A DNA stretch of 64,000 bases from Geomonas propionica (GTDB lineage Bacteria > Desulfobacterota > Desulfuromonadia > Geobacterales > Geobacteraceae). Made by a program: the position numbers and the translations under genes. Below are positions 33,458-42,453 of the stretch, piece by piece. The stretch spans positions 124,001 to 188,000 of the forward strand of contig NZ_JAEMHK010000002.1 of the NCBI RefSeq assembly GCF_016458235.1, read 5' to 3'. Within the stretch, counting starts at the first letter, position 1. The number at the start of each line of letters is the position of its first letter. The notes beneath the pieces were generated by a model. It did no database searches. It was not told where the DNA came from and saw nothing but the letters and a program-made list of their open reading frames with translations.

Positions 33458-36400
33458 CTAAAAGGGGGCCTCTCCCTGGGGGGCGACGAAGGTCGCCACC
33501 AGCTCCTGCAATTCCTCGGGCTGATAGGGTTTGGAGAGATAGGCCGAGCATCCCGCCGCCAGCACCTTCTCGCGGTCGCCCGCCATGGCGCTCGCCGTCA
33601 GGGCCACCACCGGGATGGCTGCGGTGGCCGGGTCCTCCTTGAGCCTTTTCAGCACGGTAAAGCCGTCCAGCACCGGCAGGTGCAGGTCCAAAAGGATCAG
33701 CGAGGGACGGCCATTTCTGGCCGCCTCGAGCCCCGCGGCGCCGTCGCACGCCTCGACGATGCGGTACATGTTACCCAGCGTCGCCTTCAGCGTGACCAGG
33801 TTGTCCGGGTTGTCCTCCACTACCAGCACGGAGCCGTCCCCGTCCCAGCTGAGGGCCTCCAGAGCCCCGGCGGCGCCCGAGGAGGAGGCACCGGTACCGG
33901 GCCGGAACAGGCGCACGCTCCCCAGCATCTCGTAAACCCGCTGCAGCAGCTCCTGGAGTTCGACATCTCCCTTCTGTACCAGTTGGTGCACCCCGAGCCT
34001 CCTGAGCCGGTCATGTTCGCCGGGCGAAAGGGTCTTCGCAGTCATCACCATGACCGGCACATCGGCGGTGAGGCTGCTGGAACGGACCGCCTCCAGCACC
34101 TGGAAGCCGTCCACCTCCGGCATCATCAGGTCGAGCACGATGCCGTCGGGCACGTGGGACTTTAAGTAGCTGAGCGCGTACTTTCCGCCGGAAACGGCGT
34201 CGACCTGGTAGCCGGCGGACTCGAGGGCGAAGCGCAACTGTACGGTCGCCGCCTCGCTGTCCTCCACGATCAGGATCCTTGCCCCGTGGCTGTCGTCGCG
34301 CTGGGGGATCCGCCATCCCAGGCGCTCGAGACTCCGCACCAGGTCCTGCAGCACCGCCTGGCGCTCCAGACCGTTCTTGGAGATGATCGCGCTCACCCCG
34401 CTGGAGAGCCGCTGCAGCTCCGCGTGGGAGAGTTCCTTGGAGGTGATCACCACTACCGGGATGTCCGCGGTGCAGGAGTTCGACCTGAGCCGGTCCAGCA
34501 CAGCGGCGCCGTCCATGCCGGGCATGAGGAGGTCCAGGGTGATCAGGTCGGGATGGTCGGACGCGGCCAATTCCAGCGCCTCCGGGCCGCTTTCCGCCAG
34601 CAGCACGTCGAGCCCCTTCTCCTTGAACAGCGACGCCAGGAAGCAGCGGTCGTACTCGTTGTCGTCCACCACCAGCACCAGCCGGCACCCCGCGCCGGCG
34701 AGCCGGGCGAAGGCCTCCATGAGCTCCTCCTGACCGACCGGCTTGCTGATCACCCCGACCGCCCCCAGGGCAATGCCGGTGGCGCGGTCCTCGGAGAGAG
34801 AGATGATCATGATTGGTATATCGGCCGTTTCGGGATGTTCCTTTAGTTCCCTCATGACCTCCCAGCCGTCCATCTCCGGCATCATGATGTCGAGGGTGAT
34901 GGCGAAGGGACGGTTGGCGCGGGCAAGACGCAGGGCGTCGCGACCGTTGAGGGCGCTCAGCGTGCCGTAGCCGGCCTGGGCCAGGTGGTTGCTGATCAGG
35001 GAAACCGCCTCGGGGTCGTCGTCGACCACCAGCACCGACCGGGCCGGTGCCTGCGGCGGCCGCCATCCCTGCTCTGCCGCGACCGTTGCGCCGATCCCGA
35101 TCTGCGCCGCGGCGCCGCCGCAGTCGAGCGGCAGGCGCAGGGTGAATACCGACCCCCGCCCCAGTTCGCTCGCGACGGTGACGTCCCCGCCAAGGAGCAT
35201 CGCGCTCTTCTTGACGATGGCGAGACCCAGGCCGGTTCCCTCGTAGGATCGGGAGGTGGAGCCGTCGGCCTGGCGGAACTCATGGAAGATGGTCTCCAGG
35301 TACTGCGGCGCGATGCCGATCCCGGTGTCCTTCACCTCGAAGCAGATCTCTTCCCCCCGCGCGACCAGGCCCAGCGTGACCGACCCCTGCGCGGTGAATT
35401 TGACGGCGTTGCCCACCAGGTTCTGCAGCATCTGGCGCAGCTTCTTGACGTCGATGCGCATCCGCGGCAGCCTCTCCGGCGCCGACAGTGCCAGGGCGAT
35501 CCCCTTTTCCCGGGCCAGCACGGCGAGGCTGTCCACCACCTCGGCGGCCACCTTGGCCGGCTCCACCGTCTCCATGTACAGGTCCTGACGCCCGGATTCG
35601 ATCTTGGCCAGGTCCAGGATGTCGTTGATCAGGGAGAGCAGGTGCTTGCCGTTTCGCTCGATGATGCCGAGATAGCCCCGCTCCTCTTCGCTGAGCCGTT
35701 CGGCACCCTGCACCGCCAGCACCCGGGACAGCGCCAGCACCGAGTTCAAGGGGGTACGCAGCTCGTGGCTCATGTTGGAAAGAAACTCGCTCTTCAGGCG
35801 GGTCGCCTCCTCCAGGAGCTGCTTTTGCTGGTCCAGCACCTGGTTGCGGCGGGCGAGCTCGTCGGACTGCTGCGCCAGCTCGGTGGACTGCTGCACCAGT
35901 TCCTCGGACTGCTGCACCAGCTCGGCGTTCTTAATCGCGAGCTCGGAGGCGAGCCGGCGCACATCCTCGGCCGCCACCACCCTGGAGAAGGCGGAGCCCA
36001 GCGGCACCCGGACCATCTCCAGCGTGTCGTGCACCCAGAGCGGGAACGGGTGCTCGCACGCCAGCGTGACGAACGCGCGCAGCTCGCCGTCCGCCTCGAC
36101 CGGCACGGTGACCAGCTCGGCGGGGGTGATCTCCCCGAACGGGGTGACGAAGCGGAGCCCCTCCCCCCCGGGGGCGGGCGCAAAGCGCGAGATCCTGCGC
36201 GAGGTGAGCAGGATGCCCAGTTCTCCCTCGAGCTGGGCGCGGCTGTAGCGGCGCATCCGGCCGGAGTCGGCCCCGATGGCGTGGGCGGGGACGAAGTAAG
36301 CGCCGTCGTCGTCCTGTACGAAGGCGGCCGCCATCCTGGCGCCGGTCACGTCGACGAACACCGGGAGCAGCTTCCTGAAGAAATCGTCCAGCCCCATCAC

Positions 36401-37558
36401 GTCGACCAGGTGCTCGGAGATCCGCGCCAAACCGTGCTGCGCGGCCATCTTGAGCTGCAGCGTATCGGCCATGGCGTTGAAGGAGCCAGCAAGGGAAATC
36501 TGCTCCAGGGTCCCTGCCGGCTCGATGCGCGCCTCGTAATGACCGGCGCCGAGTTCGGTGGCCGCTTCGGATAGCTTGACCAGCGGTGCGCTGATACTGC
36601 GCGCCAACCGCAGGGCGAACACCCACACCAGCAGCGTGATCAACGCGGCGATGCCGTAGGTTACGTAGAGCGCCTGCCGGATCGGCGCAAAGATCTCGGA
36701 GGAATCCTGCTTGCAGACCAGGCCCCAGCCGGTGCGCGGGATGTGCGAATAAGCGGAAAGGACGTAGGTGCCGCGATAGTCGACGGTCTCGGCGATGCCG
36801 CTTTGCCCTTCCGCAGCCAGCAGCGCGGGCTTCCCGGTGAGTTTCACCTTCAGCACCGCGTTGGGGATGCCGCGCAGTTCGATCAAGGGCCTCACGTTGC
36901 GGTCGACCAGCACCACCTCGCCGGTCTTGCCCATGCCGGTATTGTTCTCCAGCGTGGTGGCCAGCAGTTTACGCAGGTTGTAACGCACGACGACGGCGGC
37001 CCTGCCGGTCCCGGCTCCCCCCTTCTTGATCGGTGCGGCGATGTCAAGGCTCGCGTTTCCCTCTCCACCCAGCAGGTACGCCTCGCCGATCACCGGTACG
37101 GAGTCGTTCAGTGCACTCGCCACCATCTCGGGCTGGGCGACGCGCGCCCCACTCCTCGCCGGGTCGGTGCTGAGCAGGATATGGCCGTCCGGCGCTACGA
37201 TGGAAACGTCGGCCACCGGCTCGAACTCGTCCCGATAGCCGCGCAAAAGAGCCAGGCTGTCGTCCGCCGCGCCGCCCGACCGTGCCGCCGGGTTGGCAGA
37301 GAGCGTCTGCGCGGCGAGCTGCACCGACTTCCCTGAGCCAAGGGTGGAGACGTCGCTGATCAGGTTGTCCAGGACCGAGTTGATCTGATCCTGTCGAAGC
37401 GCGGTGACCGCGGAGAGCTTGTCCAGCATCAGCGCAGTGGCAAGCTGGACCCGCTGCGAATAGATTGCCGTGGTGAGAACCGCCAGAGGGACCAGGCAGA
37501 TGGTGGTGAACCAGAAAGCCAGACGCCCTTTCAGCGTCGGCAGCATCCTCATCTTCAT
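33458..37558 (-). CDS. Large hybrid histidine kinase: CACHE-HAMP-GAF-HisKA-HATPase-four receivers
   Basis: 1366 residues. Transmembrane helix at about 13-33, periplasmic double-CACHE-like sensor (about 35-295), second helix about 300-320, HAMP (RLARSISAPLVKLSEAAT), GAF-like region (about 380-550), a Gln/Ser heptad helix (LVQQSEELVQQSTELAQQSD), HisKA (FLSNMSHELRTPLNSVL), HATPase_c (NLVGNAVKFT, DTGIGIAP, GTGLGLAIV), then four receivers (VLVVDDDPEA, LVLVVDDNEY, ILIVEDSEAA, VLVVEDNPDN), each with an acceptor-type Asp motif (LDIMMPEMDG, LDLLMPGMDG, LDLMMPEVDG, LDLHLPVLDG). The third and second receivers have a Ser-Lys or Gln-Lys in place of the usual KP pair. The start overlaps the upstream lipoprotein stop (ATGA), indicating coupling. 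Confidence 0.93.
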   Translation of the reverse strand: MKMRMLPTLKGRLAFWFTTICLVPLAVLTTAIYSQRVQLATALMLDKLSAVTALRQDQINSVLDNLISDVSTLGSGKSVQLAAQTLSANPAARSGGAADDSLALLRGYRDEFEPVADVSIVAPDGHILLSTDPARSGARVAQPEMVASALNDSVPVIGEAYLLGGEGNASLDIAAPIKKGGAGTGRAAVVVRYNLRKLLATTLENNTGMGKTGEVVLVDRNVRPLIELRGIPNAVLKVKLTGKPALLAAEGQSGIAETVDYRGTYVLSAYSHIPRTGWGLVCKQDSSEIFAPIRQALYVTYGIAALITLLVWVFALRLARSISAPLVKLSEAATELGAGHYEARIEPAGTLEQISLAGSFNAMADTLQLKMAAQHGLARISEHLVDVMGLDDFFRKLLPVFVDVTGARMAAAFVQDDDGAYFVPAHAIGADSGRMRRYSRAQLEGELGILLTSRRISRFAPAPGGEGLRFVTPFGEITPAELVTVPVEADGELRAFVTLACEHPFPLWVHDTLEMVRVPLGSAFSRVVAAEDVRRLASELAIKNAELVQQSEELVQQSTELAQQSDELARRNQVLDQQKQLLEEATRLKSEFLSNMSHELRTPLNSVLALSRVLAVQGAERLSEEERGYLGIIERNGKHLLSLINDILDLAKIESGRQDLYMETVEPAKVAAEVVDSLAVLAREKGIALALSAPERLPRMRIDVKKLRQMLQNLVGNAVKFTAQGSVTLGLVARGEEICFEVKDTGIGIAPQYLETIFHEFRQADGSTSRSYEGTGLGLAIVKKSAMLLGGDVTVASELGRGSVFTLRLPLDCGGAAAQIGIGATVAAEQGWRPPQAPARSVLVVDDDPEAVSLISNHLAQAGYGTLSALNGRDALRLARANRPFAITLDIMMPEMDGWEVMRELKEHPETADIPIMIISLSEDRATGIALGAVGVISKPVGQEELMEAFARLAGAGCRLVLVVDDNEYDRCFLASLFKEKGLDVLLAESGPEALELAASDHPDLITLDLLMPGMDGAAVLDRLRSNSCTADIPVVVITSKELSHAELQRLSSGVSAIISKNGLERQAVLQDLVRSLERLGWRIPQRDDSHGARILIVEDSEAATVQLRFALESAGYQVDAVSGGKYALSYLKSHVPDGIVLDLMMPEVDGFQVLEAVRSSSLTADVPVMVMTAKTLSPGEHDRLRRLGVHQLVQKGDVELQELLQRVYEMLGSVRLFRPGTGASSSGAAGALEALSWDGDGSVLVVEDNPDNLVTLKATLGNMYRIVEACDGAAGLEAARNGRPSLILLDLHLPVLDGFTVLKRLKEDPATAAIPVVALTASAMAGDREKVLAAGCSAYLSKPYQPEELQELVATFVAPQGEAPF

Positions 37559-38682
37559 TTAGCACCGTCCGAATGTTCAAAGTCGCGGTAGTCGAATCGT
37601 TGCAGGGCGAACTGCTCCGCCTCGGCCGCGACCTGCCGCATCATTTCAATGTCAAAAGAGTCCCGCACCCGGGCCCAGGGGGTGGTCTCAGGTATCTTGC
37701 CGATTTGCTTCAGGAAGGTGAACTTCTTGTAGAGGAGTCCCTCCTCGCTCAAAAGCGCCGCCGGGATGCGCGGCGCCCCGGGGACGTTGAGAAGGTCGTT
37801 GCGGATGATGGTGGTCATGGCGCGGGTGGTGACCTGGCAGGGCGCCCCCTGAAGTCTTGCCGCGGAGGCGGCGGTCCAGCCGGCGGCCTGCTCCAGGTCT
37901 TGCGGGACGCGCATATAAGCAGACGCCCTGGCCACGGCGGCGGCCAGTTCCCGTGCCTCCCGGGGATGGGCGCGGACGAAGTCGCGGCGCAGACAGAGGA
38001 AGCCGTAGCTCACCCCTTTGTGCACCAGGTGGAACTCGCGGTGGGCGGCGAAGGCCAAGGCCGGCGTCGGTTCCCAGGCGCTGAAGGCGTCGATGCTCCC
38101 CTCCGCCAGCGCCTTGGGCATCTCGCTTACTTCCATCGGCACCAAGGTGATGTCCCGTTCGGTCAGCCCCTCGTTTTGCAGCGCGTTCAGCAGGGCGAAA
38201 TGGGCCGCCGATCCCACGCCGGTCGCCACTCGCTTCCCCTTCAGGTCGCGCGTCAGCATGGTTTTTTTGGCAACGACACTGGCGAAGCCCTGCTTCATGA
38301 GCGCCACGCAGACGAAGTCCCCGGTGGCCGCGGCGGTCAGGGCAGGCATGTCGGCAAAGATCCCGGCTTGCAGTTTCCCTGTTGAGAGCAACTCGGCGAT
38401 ATCCCTTCCCTTGAAGAAGGGATGCACCCGCAAGGAGCCGCCGCTGTCGGCGAGCCGGGAGGTGAGAATGGCGTCGCGTGCCATCAGCTCCGCCACCGCC
38501 CCTTCCGGCAGAGTCAAAGGCTGCGCCCCCAGGTCGATCACCCCGTCGCCGCCGAAGCGGTACCCCGCGTACCTCTCGGCCGGCGGTGTCTCCTTGGGGC
38601 GAGTCCCCCCGCTCTCCTGACAGGCGCACAGGGACAGGAGGATCAACAAGAACGCCGCCAGACATCTCACCAGGGTACCCAT
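37555..38682 (-). CDS. Solute-binding lipoprotein (NMT1/SsuA-like), no transporter partner
   Basis: 375 residues with a lipoprotein signal (LAAFLLILLSLCAC; lipobox Cys about 21). The mature protein resembles periplasmic binding proteins of the NMT1/SsuA group: VHPFFKGRDIAELLSTGKLQAGI, KGKRVATGVGSAAHFALLNAL, and ALAEGSIDAFSAWEPTPALA. No ABC permease or ATPase is nearby. It sits between cheR and the big kinase, overlapping both (TGATG and ATGA), so it probably delivers a ligand signal to the periplasmic sensor of the kinase rather than feeding import; this is an inference. ATG 38682 has GGGGAGG upstream. Confidence 0.83.
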   Translation of the reverse strand: MGTLVRCLAAFLLILLSLCACQESGGTRPKETPPAERYAGYRFGGDGVIDLGAQPLTLPEGAVAELMARDAILTSRLADSGGSLRVHPFFKGRDIAELLSTGKLQAGIFADMPALTAAATGDFVCVALMKQGFASVVAKKTMLTRDLKGKRVATGVGSAAHFALLNALQNEGLTERDITLVPMEVSEMPKALAEGSIDAFSAWEPTPALAFAAHREFHLVHKGVSYGFLCLRRDFVRAHPREARELAAAVARASAYMRVPQDLEQAAGWTAASAARLQGAPCQVTTRAMTTIIRNDLLNVPGAPRIPAALLSEEGLLYKKFTFLKQIGKIPETTPWARVRDSFDIEMMRQVAAEAEQFALQRFDYRDFEHSDGAK

Positions 38683-39518
38683 CAGCACCTCCCCGTCTGC
38701 TGTTTGCGGTACAGGTTGCCGCAGTCGTAAATCCGCGCCAGGTGCTGGTGGTAGCGCTCGGGCACGGCCTCGGCCTTGCCCAGTAGCAGCACCCCGCCCG
38801 GGTTCAGGGCGCGGAACAGGTTGTCAAACACCCTGAGGTACGCCTGCGGGTCCAGGTACATCAGGAAATTTCGGCAGCAGATGAGATCGAAGCCGCCGAA
38901 AAGGGATTCCGGAGGGGCGAAGGTATGGGGGTCAAGGAGGTCATGACGGCAGTAGCTGATCATGGAGAGCAATTCGGGCGCGACGCGGTAACCGCTGCCG
39001 TCCGCCGTGAAGTAGGTGGTAAGTTGATGCAGGGTGACGCCTCCCAGGCTCCCCGCGCCATAGTACCCGGCACGCCCCTCCTCCAGCGCATCCTCGGCTA
39101 CGTCGGTAGCGAAGATCTGCACCTTGGGTCGCACGTCCAGCAGTTGCAGCGTCTCGTCGATGATGATCGCCAGCGAGCAGGCTTCCTCGCCACCGGCGCA
39201 GGCGGCGGACCAGGCGCGCAGGAATCCTCCTTGGGACGGTGCGGGAAGAAGGCTGGACATAATCTGTGATCTGAGTAATTCGAACTGGAGCGGGTCGCGG
39301 AAGAAGCTGCTAAACCTGATGCGCAACATGCGGGAAAGGTAAGAGGGTTCGGCGGGGTCGCACTGCAGCAACTGACGGTACTCCGCCAGGCCGGGAAGGC
39401 GGAGTTGCCGCACCCGCTCAGCGACCCGTTTCTCGACAAGGGAGCGGGAGTACGATTGGAAATCTTCGCCGAAATGATCGGTGAGAAACCCCAGTATTTC
39501 GGCTACCATCTCCCCCAA
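38682..39518 (-). CDS. CheR-type protein-glutamate O-methyltransferase
   Basis: 278 residues. An N-terminal CheR helical domain (LVEKRVAERVRQLRL) is followed by the SAM-binding methyltransferase core: RIRFSSFFRDPLQFELL, WSAACAGGEEACSLAI (the SAM loop, normally GCSTGEEPYS), IFATDVAEDALEEGRAGYY, FDLICCRNFLMYLDPQ. Relatives methylate chemoreceptors. No receptor, CheA or CheB lies in the window, so its target may be a product of this operon. Start: TTG 39518 has GGAGG six bases upstream; ATG 39509 lacks spacing. First gene of the signalling operon. Confidence 0.88.
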   Translation of the reverse strand: MGEMVAEILGFLTDHFGEDFQSYSRSLVEKRVAERVRQLRLPGLAEYRQLLQCDPAEPSYLSRMLRIRFSSFFRDPLQFELLRSQIMSSLLPAPSQGGFLRAWSAACAGGEEACSLAIIIDETLQLLDVRPKVQIFATDVAEDALEEGRAGYYGAGSLGGVTLHQLTTYFTADGSGYRVAPELLSMISYCRHDLLDPHTFAPPESLFGGFDLICCRNFLMYLDPQAYLRVFDNLFRALNPGGVLLLGKAEAVPERYHQHLARIYDCGNLYRKQQTGRC

Positions 39519-39612
39519 ACAGGTCCTCCAGAAGAATACTGAACCTCAAATGCCTTATTGGACTGGTCGGCATTGTCTCAGAGAACTTGAGGCTTATAAT
39601 AGGCAAACTCCA

Positions 39613-39640
39613 ATTACACCTTTTTACTATCTAAAGTCAA
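39613..39640 (-). promoter_or_regulatory. Candidate promoter of the cheR signalling operon
   Basis: Minus strand TTGACT (39640-39635), 16 bases, TGTAAT (39618-39613), about 95 bases before the TTG start of cheR in an A+T-rich stretch. Confidence 0.4.
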
Positions 39641-39777
39641 TTAGAATCAACTAGGCAAAAGAGCACTAAAACGTTATATTTGTAAACACTTAGATTGCTG
39701 TCAGGCAATGACAGTATGAGGAAACAAGGGAAGGTCAGTGAGTGTCCCGGAGAGGGACTAAAAGGAAGAGTTGCTCT

Positions 39778-39816
39778 CCCCCTCCCCTTGCGGGAGGGGG
39801 TCGGGGGGTGGGGGAA
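39778..39816. repeat. GC-rich repeat-like block
   Basis: CCCCCTCCCCTTGCGGGAGG followed by GGGTCGGGGGGTGGGGG. It resembles the layout of the dispersed repeat family (C-run, short centre, G-run, then a second G-run) with a different centre. Confidence 0.5.
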
Positions 39817-39858
39817 GCTGCCATCACTGCCAAAGCCGGCGCATCCTCCCTGCCCCAA

Positions 39859-40074
39859 TCAATCCTCGGGGCAAAGGGAGAAGCGCGGCACCGGCTTGCC
39901 GTCCACCAGCACCGTTTCCAGGAACATCCCCTCGGGACGCACCCAGAGCCCCCCTTCCCCGTAAAGGGGACGGTAAACGACCATGTTCTCGTCGGTCTCG
40001 CTGTGCCTGGCCGTGCCGATTACCTCGTAGTAATTCCCTTTGTAGTGACGGTAACGTCCTGGTGCGACGGTCAT
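39859..40074 (-). CDS. DUF1653 family protein
   Basis: 71 residues, the full length of this small family. The opening APGRYRHYKGNYYEVIGTARHSET and the middle MVVYRPLYGEGGLWVRP are characteristic. Function is unknown; the compact beta-rich fold is found both alone and attached to other proteins. GGAGG lies nine bases upstream of ATG 40074. It follows the glycyl radical enzyme gene by 18 bases and is probably the last gene of that operon. Confidence 0.87.
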   Translation of the reverse strand: MTVAPGRYRHYKGNYYEVIGTARHSETDENMVVYRPLYGEGGLWVRPEGMFLETVLVDGKPVPRFSLCPED

Positions 40075-40092
40075 GGTGCCTCCACTGTTCGC

Positions 40093-42453
40093 CTAGAACG
40101 AGGCGTGCTCGGTCCTGGTGATGATCTCGTCCTGCAACTCCGAGGAAAGGTCGCAGAAATAATCGCTGTACCCGGCAACGCGCACGATAAGGTCGCGGTG
40201 TTCCGAAGGGTTCGCCTGCGCCTTTTTCAAGGTTTCCACATCGACCACGTTGAACTGGACGTGGTGCCCGTCCATGCGGAAGTAGCTCCGCACCAGGCTC
40301 GCCACGCCGTCCAGACCGCTCGCGTCGGAGAGGAGTGTCGGGGAGAACTTCATGTTCAAGAGCGTGCCGCCGCTTCGGATATGGTCCATCTTGCCGGCGG
40401 AGCGGATCACGGCGGTCGGGCCGCCCCGGTCTGCGCCCTGCACGGGCGAGATCCCCTCGGAAAGCGGTGTGCCGCGGCGGCGCCCGTCGGCAGTGGCGCC
40501 GGTCACCGAGCCGAAATAGACGTGGCAGGTGGTGGGGAGCATCTCGATGCGGTACACGCCGTTCTTGGTGTTGGGCCTGCCGTCCACCTCGTTGAAAAAT
40601 GCGTCGAAGACCAGGCGCATCAGGTCGTCGGCGTAGTCGTCGTCGTTGCCGTACTTGCGGGTCTTGTTCCAAAGCCTCTGCCTGAACGGCTCGTCCCCGG
40701 CGAAATCGGCGTCGAGTTTCGCCACCAGTTCCGGCAGGGACAGGGTCTTGCGCTCGAAGACCCGGTCCTTGATGGCCGAGAGTGCGTCGGTGATGCTCCC
40801 GATCCCCACCCCCTGGATGAAGCTGTTGTTGTAGCGCGCGCCCCCCGCGTTGTAGTCGACGCCCCGGCTGATGCAGTCGTCCGTCAAAACCGACAGGAAG
40901 GGAGCCGGCATCTGCGCGGCGTAAATCATCTCGATGAGACGGTTGCCCCGGATCTTGATGTCCAGAAAGTGGGCGAGCTGGGCGCGGAAGGCCTCGAAGA
41001 CTTGATCAAAATCCGCGAAGCTCTCGGGCGCGCCGGTCTTAGGTCCCAGTTGCACCCCTGTCAGCGGGTCCATGCCGTCGTGCAGGGCGAGCTCCAGCAT
41101 CTTGACCAGATTGAAGTAGCCGGTGAGGATGTAAGCCTCCTTGCCGAAGGCGCCCACCTCGACGCAGCCGCTGCAGCCGCCGGCGCGCGCATCCACGAGG
41201 CTCTTGCCCTGGCGCAGCTGTTCCTCGACCACGGCGTCGGCATTGAAGATGGAGGGGAAGCCGTAGCCGCTGCGCACCACCTGCAGGGTGTGCTTCAAGA
41301 AGGCGTCCGGTGACTTGCGCGACAGCTGCACGTTGCTGGAAGGCTGCAACAGGTGCATCTCGTCGATCACGTCCAGGAGCAGGTGCGAGACCTCGTTGGA
41401 GCCGTCCGAGCCGTCGGGAAGGAGCCCCCCCAGGTTGATGTTGGCGAAGTCGGTGTAGGTGCCGCTTTCCGCCGCGGTCACGCCGACCTTGGGCGGCGAG
41501 GGGTGGTTGTTGAACTTGACGAAGAAGCACTCCAAGAGTTCGCGGGCGCTCTCCCTGGTCAAGGTCCCCGTGGCCAGTTCCGACTGGTAGAACGGGATCA
41601 GGTGCTGGTCCAGGTGCCCCGGGCTGAAGGCGTCCCAGCCGTTCAGTTCGGTGATCACGGCCAGGTGGCAGAACCAGTAGGACTGCAGCGCCTCCCAGAA
41701 ATCGGTGGGAGCGTGCGCCGGCACCCAGCGGCAGTTGGCGGCGATCTTCATCAGCTCCTGCTTGCGCACGGTATCGGTGCAGGCCGCGGCCATGCTCTCG
41801 GCGAGTTTCGCGTGCCGCTCCGCGAATAGGATCACGGCGTCGCAGGAGATGTCCATGGCGACCAACTGTTCGCGGCGGGCCCAGGCGTCGGCGTCGCTGG
41901 CGAAGTCGAGCGCATCGATGGCCTGCGCGATCTCCTTTTTGAAGTCGAGTAGCCCCTTGCGGTAGATCTTGTCGTCCAGCACCGTGTGGCCGGGGGCGCG
42001 CTGCTCCATGAACTCCGTGAAGATGCCGTAGCGGTAGGCCTCGTGCCACTCCTCGGGGAGCGCGGCGAAGATCTTGTCGCGCAGGCTGCGAGTCCCCCAG
42101 TACGGGATCACCGTCTCCTGGTAGGCCTTGAGGCAGGCGTCGTCGACGCGGTAGGCAGTCAGTTCGCGCGAATTGAGGATGCGCAGGTCCTCGACCGAAT
42201 GGCAGGTCAACTCCGGATAGGTCGAAACCAGCTTGGGCGCCGCCCCCCGCTCGCCTACTACCAACTCGCCGTCGCCGATGTAGATGCTCTTCTTCTCGCA
42301 GAGGTAGAGGAAGGACTTGGCGCGCATGACCGGGACCGACCAGCGCCCCTCGTTGTCGCGGTAAAATTCGGTGAGCAGCAGCGCGCGTTCCGCGGAAATG
42401 GCGGGCTCGGCGGCAAGGCTTTCCTGGCGCAGTCGTTGTGTTCTTCCGGTCAT
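40093..42453 (-). CDS. hypD: Glycyl radical enzyme, trans-4-hydroxy-L-proline dehydratase type
   Basis: 786 residues, full-length glycyl radical enzyme. The C-terminal glycyl loop reads RVAGYSDYF with the radical Gly. The active-site loop is GGCSGCVEVGAFGKEAYILT, with the thiyl Cys and the nearby Glu that acts as base; GCVE followed by V/T-G and this flank is the pattern I know from HypD, as is DYNAGGARYNNSFIQGVGIG and KYGNDDDYADD. HypD dehydrates trans-4-hydroxy-L-proline to pyrroline-5-carboxylate under anoxic conditions. Its activase lies immediately upstream (its stop abuts this ATG), with a strong AGGAGGGGGAG site. No proC is visible in the window. Cytosolic, oxygen-sensitive. Confidence 0.85.
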   Translation of the reverse strand: MTGRTQRLRQESLAAEPAISAERALLLTEFYRDNEGRWSVPVMRAKSFLYLCEKKSIYIGDGELVVGERGAAPKLVSTYPELTCHSVEDLRILNSRELTAYRVDDACLKAYQETVIPYWGTRSLRDKIFAALPEEWHEAYRYGIFTEFMEQRAPGHTVLDDKIYRKGLLDFKKEIAQAIDALDFASDADAWARREQLVAMDISCDAVILFAERHAKLAESMAAACTDTVRKQELMKIAANCRWVPAHAPTDFWEALQSYWFCHLAVITELNGWDAFSPGHLDQHLIPFYQSELATGTLTRESARELLECFFVKFNNHPSPPKVGVTAAESGTYTDFANINLGGLLPDGSDGSNEVSHLLLDVIDEMHLLQPSSNVQLSRKSPDAFLKHTLQVVRSGYGFPSIFNADAVVEEQLRQGKSLVDARAGGCSGCVEVGAFGKEAYILTGYFNLVKMLELALHDGMDPLTGVQLGPKTGAPESFADFDQVFEAFRAQLAHFLDIKIRGNRLIEMIYAAQMPAPFLSVLTDDCISRGVDYNAGGARYNNSFIQGVGIGSITDALSAIKDRVFERKTLSLPELVAKLDADFAGDEPFRQRLWNKTRKYGNDDDYADDLMRLVFDAFFNEVDGRPNTKNGVYRIEMLPTTCHVYFGSVTGATADGRRRGTPLSEGISPVQGADRGGPTAVIRSAGKMDHIRSGGTLLNMKFSPTLLSDASGLDGVASLVRSYFRMDGHHVQFNVVDVETLKKAQANPSEHRDLIVRVAGYSDYFCDLSSELQDEIITRTEHASF

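Larger units (their letters stand above)
39519..39858. other. Intergenic region upstream of cheR
   Basis: About 340 bases. The cheR-proximal half is A+T-rich and holds the promoter at 39613-39640 and an inverted repeat CTGTCA-GGCAA-TGACAG near 39698-39714. The distal half carries a GC-rich repeat-like block (39778-39816). A 73-codon frame crossing it has no start signal and is discounted. Confidence 0.5.

Noticed and set aside
39742-41313. Plus-strand frame of 523 codons over the glycyl radical enzyme gene
   Set aside because: The opposite strand encodes an intact glycyl radical enzyme with all motifs; the plus frame has no motif and starts in a repeat.
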